A DNA stretch of 12,140 bases, from positions 1 through 12,140 of the forward strand of contig DJVC01000094.1 in NCBI GenBank assembly GCA_002440765.1, given 5' to 3'. A program made the translations under genes and the position numbers. The DNA is from a bacterium UBP3_UBA6266. Lineage in GTDB: Bacteria; Auribacterota; UBA6266. The notes below the pieces were generated by a model. That model did no database searches, was not told where the DNA came from, and worked only from the letters and a program-made list of their open reading frames with translations. How positions within the stretch are numbered: the stretch's first letter is position 1; each line of letters opens with the position of its first letter. This document shows positions 6,919 through 12,140 of the stretch, one piece after another.

Positions 6919-8378
6919 ATAAGCGCCTGAAATCCATTATTTCTGATTTTCCCCCGTATCCAGGAGTTTACCGGATGAGAGATGAATCCGGGAGGATTAT
7001 CTATATCGGGAAAGCCGCTATCCTGCAGAAAAGGGTCAGGTCGTATTTTGTGGATTCCCGGAAATTTAATGACAAGACCCTGTCTCTTGTCAGCGAAGTT
7101 TACAGCGCAGACTATATAGTTACAGATACCGAAGCGGAAGCTTTGATCCTTGAAAGCAGATTAATCAAACAATATATGCCGAAATACAATATGCTTCTAA
7201 AGGATGATAAAACTTATCCGTATATAAAGGTAAGCGTGAATGATAAATTGCCCGGAGTGGAAATCACAAGAGAAAAGGTAAGGGATTCAAATTTATATTT
7301 CGGGCCTTTTACGGATGTAAAACTTCTGAGAAAAACCATAAAATATCTTAAAAGCAGATTCAGGTTGAGAGGTTGTAATTATGTATTTCCGGGCGCGCAT
7401 GAGTTTAAGCATTGCTTATACCGGAAAATAGGTATTTGTGACGCCCCCTGTATAGGCAGGGTTTCCCGCGAGGAATATAATAAAAGGGTTGGTAATCTGT
7501 GTATGGTCCTCCGGGGAAAAAGCGCTCAGCTTCTAAAGATTATGTATTCGGAAATGAAATCGGCGTCTGCCGCGCTTGATTATGAAAAGGCGGCATATGT
7601 CAGGGATTGTATAAATGCGGTGAAAACGGTCATAGGTCCATCCAGAACGTATTATGAACGCAGTTTTTACCCGTCTTTTTCCGAAAAGGAGAATGAATAC
7701 ATGAAAAAGATACTGGGGATAAAAGGAGATGTCAATGTGATTGAAGCTTTCGATGCTTCTTTTTCTCTGGGCAGGCATGCTGTCGGTTCCATGGTCAGGT
7801 TTGTGAAAGGCGGCCCGGATAAAAACAGCTACAGGAGATTTATTATAAGCGATGTTAATTCAAAAGATGATTTCTCCATGATAAAGGAGATGGTTTTCAG
7901 GCGTTATAAAAGATTGCTTGAAGAACATAAAAAGCTGCCTGACCTTATTATGGTTGATGGCGGTAAAATACAGCTTGATTATGCAATGCGGAGTCTCGGC
8001 TCCCTGCGGTTGAATCAAATACCCGTGATGGCGCTTGCAAAGAGATTTGAAGAAATATATCTGCCGGGCCGTAAGCTTCCCCTCAGGATTCCCAAAGACA
8101 GTCCGGTATTAAAGTTCTTCCAGAGGATAAGGGATGAAGCCCATAGGTGTGCTATCGGTTATCAAAGAAGAATAAGCGGTAAAACGATGTTCAGTTCACT
8201 GCTCCGAAGGATAAAAGGAGTGGGCCCGATAAGACAGGAAAAGCTTCTGAATTCTTTTAAGACTCTGAACGGCATCTCAAAAGCTGATCCGGCGGAGATT
8301 GCGCGTAAACTTTCCGTCGGCAGAGAAACCGCGGCAAAGATCCAGGAAGATATTAAGAATCTGAGACTTAAAACTTAA
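6915..8378 (+). CDS. uvrC: Excinuclease ABC subunit C, compact form
   Basis: UvrC makes both incisions around a DNA lesion marked by UvrA/UvrB. In order: a GIY-YIG nuclease domain (14-92) with Y19, Y30, K33, R40, Y44, E80 and N92, for the 3' incision; a four-cysteine cluster (C154, C167, C175, C179), the [4Fe-4S]-type site; a UVR motif that binds UvrB (about 205-240, with ALDYEKAAYVRD); the RNase H-like nuclease for the 5' incision with D280 (EAFDAS), D348 (MVDGGK) and H410 (RDEAH); and a helix-hairpin-helix DNA-binding end (430-487, RIKGVGPIRQEKLL). It is 487 aa against 610 in E. coli. Nearly all the shortage falls between the UVR motif and the first catalytic Asp: about 40 residues here, about 160 in E. 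coli. Both active sites look intact. A second conserved His after RDEAH is Gln here (Q417). The gene is translationally coupled to murJ by a 4-nt overlap. Confidence 0.95.
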   Translation: MNKRLKSIISDFPPYPGVYRMRDESGRIIYIGKAAILQKRVRSYFVDSRKFNDKTLSLVSEVYSADYIVTDTEAEALILESRLIKQYMPKYNMLLKDDKTYPYIKVSVNDKLPGVEITREKVRDSNLYFGPFTDVKLLRKTIKYLKSRFRLRGCNYVFPGAHEFKHCLYRKIGICDAPCIGRVSREEYNKRVGNLCMVLRGKSAQLLKIMYSEMKSASAALDYEKAAYVRDCINAVKTVIGPSRTYYERSFYPSFSEKENEYMKKILGIKGDVNVIEAFDASFSLGRHAVGSMVRFVKGGPDKNSYRRFIISDVNSKDDFSMIKEMVFRRYKRLLEEHKKLPDLIMVDGGKIQLDYAMRSLGSLRLNQIPVMALAKRFEEIYLPGRKLPLRIPKDSPVLKFFQRIRDEAHRCAIGYQRRISGKTMFSSLLRRIKGVGPIRQEKLLNSFKTLNGISKADPAEIARKLSVGRETAAKIQEDIKNLRLKT

Positions 8379-8394
8379 TATAACCCCGTTATAT
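8378..8394 (+). other. Small AT-rich inverted repeat after uvrC
   Basis: ATATAAC and GTTATAT form a perfect 7-bp inverted repeat around a CCC loop, starting at the last base of the uvrC stop codon. It could be a weak terminator or a protein-binding palindrome beside the secA promoter. The stem is AT-rich and no clear T-run follows, so chance is likely. Confidence 0.25.
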
Positions 8395-8395
8395 C

Positions 8396-8424
8396 TTGAA
8401 AAATTAAAATATAGTTGATATACT
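8396..8424 (+). promoter_or_regulatory. Sigma-70 promoter of secA-lnt
   Basis: TTGAAA (8396-8401) and TATACT (8419-8424) are separated by exactly 17 nt. Both hexamers match the consensus well (4/6 and 5/6), and TGA immediately before the -10 gives a TGn extension. Transcription would begin near 8431, about 22 nt before the secA ATG. It sits in the only sizeable gap of the right block. Confidence 0.65.
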
Positions 8425-8452
8425 CACTGTTCATTTATGATAAAGAGGTAAT

Positions 8453-11400
8453 ATGTTTTCGCTTATATTACATAAGATATTCGGTTCGAAAAATATAAGA
8501 GATTTGAAAAAACTATCTCCTGTAATAGCCGAAATAAACAGGTACGATAAGGAATATCAGTCTCTGTCTGATGATGAAATCCGCGCAAAAACCGCCGATT
8601 TCAGGGAGAGGATTAAAAAGGAAATAGCGGATAATAACCTGCAGCCGAAAATCGACGAATTAAAAGACAGATTGTCATCAACTTTCGACCAGAAAGATAA
8701 AAAAGAACTTAGGTCCAGGATCAGCGGCATTTACAGGTCTGTTTTAGACCCTATCCTTCCGGAAGCTTACGCGGCTGTGAAAAATGTATGCCGCCGGCTT
8801 TTAGGCAGAAAATTTAATGTTTGCGGACACGAAACAGAGTGGGATATGGTTCCCTTTGACGTTCAGCTTCTCGGCGCTATTGTCCTTCATCAGGGTAAAA
8901 TAGCGGAGATGGCTACGGGTGAGGGCAAAACCCTGGTTGCCACAATGCCTTTATATCTCAATGCGCTTTTCGGAAAAAATGTGCATCTGGTTACCGTAAA
9001 TGATTATCTTGCCCGGCGCGACAGCGAATGGATGGGGAAAATATATGAGTTTCTCGGTTTAACCGTCGGCTGTATCCAGAACGGCATGACTCCCGATGAA
9101 AAAAAGGTGCAGTATCAGTGTGACATAACTTACGGGACAAACAGTGAGTTCGGATTTGATTATTTACGGGATAACGGATTGGCGACATCCGCCGATGATA
9201 TTGTGCAGAGAGGATATTTATTCGCGATTATCGACGAAGTTGACAGCATACTTGTAGATGAAGCGCGAACACCCCTGATTATTTCCGGTCCTTCCAGTGT
9301 CTCGACTCACAAATATGATAGTCTGCGTCCGAAAGTTGAACAGCTCTATCAAACCCAATCCATGTTGTGTAACAGGCTTATGAAAGAGGTAAAAGATTCC
9401 ATGGCGGCGGGTGAAAAGGATTTAATGGATGCCGGTTTAAAGTTATTCAAGGTAAGCAGAGGGTCTCCCAAGAACAGGCAGTTTTTAAAGATGATGGAAA
9501 AAACGGAAACGAGAAAACTTCTTGAAAGAACTGATCTGGAGTTAAGATCGGATTTAAAAAAAGAAGCCGAGATAAGGGTTTTAGAAGATTTGTTTTTTAA
9601 CATTGATGAAAAAGGGCATGATATAAAATTAACCGAAAAAGGGCGATTGGAACTGAGCGCCGGAGGGGAAGATGAATATATAATCCCCGATATCATTACC
9701 AAATGCCAGGAGATAGACGAAGACACTTCCATTGATGAGAAAACGAAAGCCGGGCGTAAAGCAAAGATAGAAAGGCATTACGAAGAAATATCCGAAAAAA
9801 TTCATAATATAAATCAGTTACTGCGGGCATATTCCCTGTTTGAAAAAGATGTTGATTATATAGTTATGGACAACAAGGTTGTCATTGTGGATGAATTTAC
9901 GGGAAGGATGATGCCCGGAAGAAGGTTCAGCGACGGTCTTCATCAGGCCCTGGAAGCAAAAGAAAAAGTCAGAATTGAAAGAGAAACCCAGACTTACGCA
10001 ACTATAACAATACAGAATTATTTCAGATTATACGATAAACTTGCGGGAATGACGGGAACTGCCGAAACCGAAGCCGAAGAATTCAACCATATATACGGGC
10101 TTGATGTAACAGTGGTCCCCACCAACAAGCCATGCGCGAGGAAAGATTATAATGATGTTATCTACAGGACAAAGAGAGAGAAATACGCCGCAATAATCGA
10201 GGAAATAGCCAGGTTAAACAAGGAAGAAAACAGGCCTGTCCTTGTCGGGACAATCTCAGTCGAGGTATCGGAGCTTTTAAGCAGGATGCTGAAAAGACGA
10301 AACGTGCCCCATGAAGTTTTGAACGCGAAATATCATCAGAAAGAGGCGGAGATAATAAAGCGCGCCGGTATGCCGGGCGCCGTTACGATAGCAACCAATA
10401 TGGCGGGAAGGGGAACCGATATTAAACTCGGTAAAGGCATAGCGGAAGAAGGCGGACTTGCCGTGTTAGGCACGGAGAGACATGAATCAAGAAGGATCGA
10501 CCGTCAGCTTAGAGGCAGGTGCGCAAGGCAGGGGGATCCGGGCAGTTCACAATTTTTTGCTTCACTGGAGGATGACCTGATGCGCCTGTTCGGTTCCGAC
10601 AGGATAGCATCCATCCTTCAAAAGATGGGAATGGAAGAAGGACAGGAGTTAACACATCCTCTTCTTAACAGGTCCATAGAAAATGCCCAGAGAAGAGTTG
10701 AACAGAGAAATTTCGATATAAGAAAACACACCCTTGAATTTGACGATGTGCTGAATAAGCAGAGAGAGGTTATTTATGAGAACAGAATGCAGATATTGTT
10801 TTCTCAGGATCCCGAAAAATATTATTTGAGTATTGTTTATGATTTAATCAGGGAAAAAACTGCCGAGTATTGCCAGTTGTATAACGAATTGTCCGAACCC
10901 AGCCCTTACGAGTTTATAAGATGGGTAAATAATATATTGCCCGTTAACCTTGAAGCGCAGCCCATAATGGACGCTGGAAATGATCCGGATGCCATAGTGG
11001 ATATTATAGACGACAGGGTAAAAAGGGTCCTTGAACTTAAGAAGGAAATCGAGGGAGAGAAAGAAGTTTCCGTTTTAATCAAATTTGTCATGCTCAATAC
11101 CATAGATAACATGTGGAAATCGCATTTGTATAATATGGATGATCTGAGGCACGGCATACACATGCGCGCGTATGCGGCAACAGGCGAAAATTTTGTCCTC
11201 GGGGAATACAGCAAAGAAGCATATGCCATGTTCTCGGAAATGATGGCTAACATTAACCAGCGGATAGCCGCTTCTTTATTCAGAACCACCATGCAGCCGG
11301 GAAAAATGGATGAATTCATAAAAAACCTTCCCAGGTCGTATAAACATGAAGAGATAAAATCCTTTAATCTGAATTCCTCTTCCTCCGGAAATGAATCTTC

Positions 11401-11548
11401 CGAACCGATCGGCCCTTCGGGGAATTCTAACATTATGAACAAAGCGACTACCGTCAGGAGGGAAGGGATTAAAGTCGGAAGAAATGACCTCTGCCCCTGT
11501 GGAAGCGGTAAAAAATACAAGAAATGTTGCGGAGCTAATTCCCTGTAA
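8453..11548 (+). CDS. secA: Preprotein translocase ATPase SecA
   Basis: SecA drives ATP-dependent export of unfolded preproteins through SecYEG. At 1031 aa it is longer than E. coli SecA (901). Walker A ATGEGKT is at 154-160 and Walker B IIDEVDSILVDEARTPL at 259-275. The preprotein cross-linking region lies between, at about 280-465. EFTGRMMPGRRFSDGLHQALEAKE is at 481-504, MTGTAETE at 533-540, NMAGRGTDI at 649-657 and motif VI, QLRGRCARQGDPGSS, at 685-699. The helical scaffold and wing follow. The tail ends in a zinc-binding motif, CPC-x8-CC (C1014, C1016, C1025, C1026), which in other SecA proteins contacts SecB and ribosomes. Extra length is N-terminal (Walker A about 51 residues later than in E. 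coli) and in the cross-linking region (about 300-450, highly charged). ATG 8453 has AAAGAGG closely upstream. The stop overlaps lnt by one base. Confidence 0.97.
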   Translation: MFSLILHKIFGSKNIRDLKKLSPVIAEINRYDKEYQSLSDDEIRAKTADFRERIKKEIADNNLQPKIDELKDRLSSTFDQKDKKELRSRISGIYRSVLDPILPEAYAAVKNVCRRLLGRKFNVCGHETEWDMVPFDVQLLGAIVLHQGKIAEMATGEGKTLVATMPLYLNALFGKNVHLVTVNDYLARRDSEWMGKIYEFLGLTVGCIQNGMTPDEKKVQYQCDITYGTNSEFGFDYLRDNGLATSADDIVQRGYLFAIIDEVDSILVDEARTPLIISGPSSVSTHKYDSLRPKVEQLYQTQSMLCNRLMKEVKDSMAAGEKDLMDAGLKLFKVSRGSPKNRQFLKMMEKTETRKLLERTDLELRSDLKKEAEIRVLEDLFFNIDEKGHDIKLTEKGRLELSAGGEDEYIIPDIITKCQEIDEDTSIDEKTKAGRKAKIERHYEEISEKIHNINQLLRAYSLFEKDVDYIVMDNKVVIVDEFTGRMMPGRRFSDGLHQALEAKEKVRIERETQTYATITIQNYFRLYDKLAGMTGTAETEAEEFNHIYGLDVTVVPTNKPCARKDYNDVIYRTKREKYAAIIEEIARLNKEENRPVLVGTISVEVSELLSRMLKRRNVPHEVLNAKYHQKEAEIIKRAGMPGAVTIATNMAGRGTDIKLGKGIAEEGGLAVLGTERHESRRIDRQLRGRCARQGDPGSSQFFASLEDDLMRLFGSDRIASILQKMGMEEGQELTHPLLNRSIENAQRRVEQRNFDIRKHTLEFDDVLNKQREVIYENRMQILFSQDPEKYYLSIVYDLIREKTAEYCQLYNELSEPSPYEFIRWVNNILPVNLEAQPIMDAGNDPDAIVDIIDDRVKRVLELKKEIEGEKEVSVLIKFVMLNTIDNMWKSHLYNMDDLRHGIHMRAYAATGENFVLGEYSKEAYAMFSEMMANINQRIAASLFRTTMQPGKMDEFIKNLPRSYKHEEIKSFNLNSSSSGNESSEPIGPSGNSNIMNKATTVRREGIKVGRNDLCPCGSGKKYKKCCGANSL

Positions 11549-12140
11549 TGAAGTTCAAAGTTTTTTACTCTCCCGTTATTTTAGCCGCATCAGCGGCTCT
11601 TTCGGGGACAATTATCTATACGGCTTATTATCCTGTCAGTCACCGCTTTGCCATAGTAGCGGGTCTGGCCCTGCTTTTTTTTATTATAAGAGCGGCATCA
11701 TTATCGAAATATGTTTTTTTCTACGGGCTTATCGCCGGAATTTTTTACTTCACGCCTTTGCTGTGGTTTGTGAAATTCGTTTCTCTGACGGCAGCCTGTA
11801 TCTTAATTTTTTATCAGGCCTGCTTTATCGGAGTTTTCAGCATATTGGCAAAAAAAATTTCGGAACGGCACAGGTTATACGGAATATTTTTTTATCCCTT
11901 CTTATGGGTGTCTGTTGAATACATAAGAAGTTCCGGCAATATGGGCTTCCCGTGGATGCTGGCAGGGAATGTTTTTGACGGCGGGGCGGGTTTTTCATGG
12001 CTGGCGGCCTACGGAGGTGTTTGCCTCATATCTTTTTACCTTGTGCTGTTGGCATGCATAGCGGTTTTTCTTTTCGAAAAGAAGGCAAGATTGTCATTGA
12101 GGTTTATAGTTATTGCGGGCGCGATAATTTCATTTCTTTT
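11548..12140 (+). CDS. lnt: Apolipoprotein N-acyltransferase (3' end missing)
   Basis: Lnt adds the third acyl chain to the N-terminal cysteine of lipoproteins in the inner membrane. The visible 197 residues are the N-terminal membrane part. They contain several hydrophobic helices (about 8-28, 34-50, 54-75, 79-100 and 151-175) and the family block PFLWVSVEYIRSSGNMGFPW (117-136), which matches the Lnt pattern P-x2-W-x3-E-x2-R...GFPW. The nitrilase-like domain with the Glu-Lys-Cys triad (E267, K335, C387 in E. coli) should lie beyond the window edge and cannot be checked. The start ATG shares one base with the secA stop (TAATG), and a GGAG lies 13 nt upstream, so translation is probably coupled. 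A different open frame at 11484-11918 overlaps it but shows no family features. Confidence 0.9.
   Translation, partial: MKFKVFYSPVILAASAALSGTIIYTAYYPVSHRFAIVAGLALLFFIIRAASLSKYVFFYGLIAGIFYFTPLLWFVKFVSLTAACILIFYQACFIGVFSILAKKISERHRLYGIFFYPFLWVSVEYIRSSGNMGFPWMLAGNVFDGGAGFSWLAAYGGVCLISFYLVLLACIAVFLFEKKARLSLRFIVIAGAIISFL

Noticed and set aside
10906..11520. A 204-codon open frame on the - strand
   Set aside because: It lies wholly inside secA, whose frame has clear family motifs here including the zinc-binding tail. The antisense translation has no recognisable domain.
11484..11918. A 144-codon + strand open frame across the secA-lnt junction
   Set aside because: It is out of frame with both genes. 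The overlapping frame from 11548 carries the Lnt GFPW block and a coupled start, and this one shows no conserved motif.
1..12140. Search by eye for CRISPR arrays, insertion sequences, tRNA genes, attachment sites and toxin-antitoxin pairs
   Set aside because: None seen. Apart from the 120-bp rpsT-murJ gap and the 74-bp uvrC-secA gap, there is almost no non-coding space, and every long frame is a recognisable housekeeping gene.

Overview
The window is a gene-dense stretch (about 97% coding) of what looks like an ordinary bacterial chromosome with moderate-to-low GC. It holds ten protein genes: nine on the + strand and one, rpsT, on the - strand. The genes at both ends, rimO and lnt, are cut by the window edges. 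I see no mobile element, CRISPR array, tRNA or rRNA, and no clear sign of recent horizontal transfer. I found no new multi-gene system. The odd features are lineage-type peculiarities of housekeeping proteins.

Organism: the genes for BamD-like, LptE and Lnt proteins point to a diderm (Gram-negative) bacterium with an LPS-type outer membrane. SecA is long (1031 aa), with a large insertion in the preprotein cross-linking region. Its helicase motif VI reads GRCARQGDPG, which resembles chlamydial SecA as I remember it rather than the common GRSGRQGD. The BamD-like protein starts its mature part with WVWTPESGKF, a type I associate with PVC-related and Omnitrophota-like genomes. My best guess is an uncultivated PVC-affiliated lineage such as Candidatus Omnitrophota. 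This is inference and has not been tested by any search.

Layout, left block (2-4927, +): rimO (3' part), pgsA, pgpA, bamD-like, lptE and holA are packed head to tail. Three junctions overlap (4, 8 and 4 nt) and two gaps are short (37 and 9 nt), so this is probably one operon, perhaps with an internal promoter at the end of pgpA. pgsA and pgpA encode consecutive steps of phosphatidylglycerol synthesis. The bamD-like gene and lptE encode outer-membrane protein and LPS assembly factors.

Middle (4928-5346): a hairpin lies between holA and the convergent rpsT (ribosomal protein S20). An intergenic region of 120 bp then carries the rpsT ribosome binding site and promoter, plus a likely promoter for murJ that faces it.

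Right block (5347-12140, +): murJ (lipid II flippase) overlaps uvrC (a compact nucleotide excision repair nuclease) by 4 nt. A strong-looking promoter then precedes secA (preprotein translocase ATPase), which overlaps lnt (apolipoprotein N-acyltransferase) by 1 nt. Seven of the ten genes serve envelope biogenesis: phospholipid, peptidoglycan precursor, protein export, lipoprotein maturation, and outer-membrane protein and LPS assembly. SecA and Lnt in particular act in the export and lipidation path that an LptE-type lipoprotein needs.
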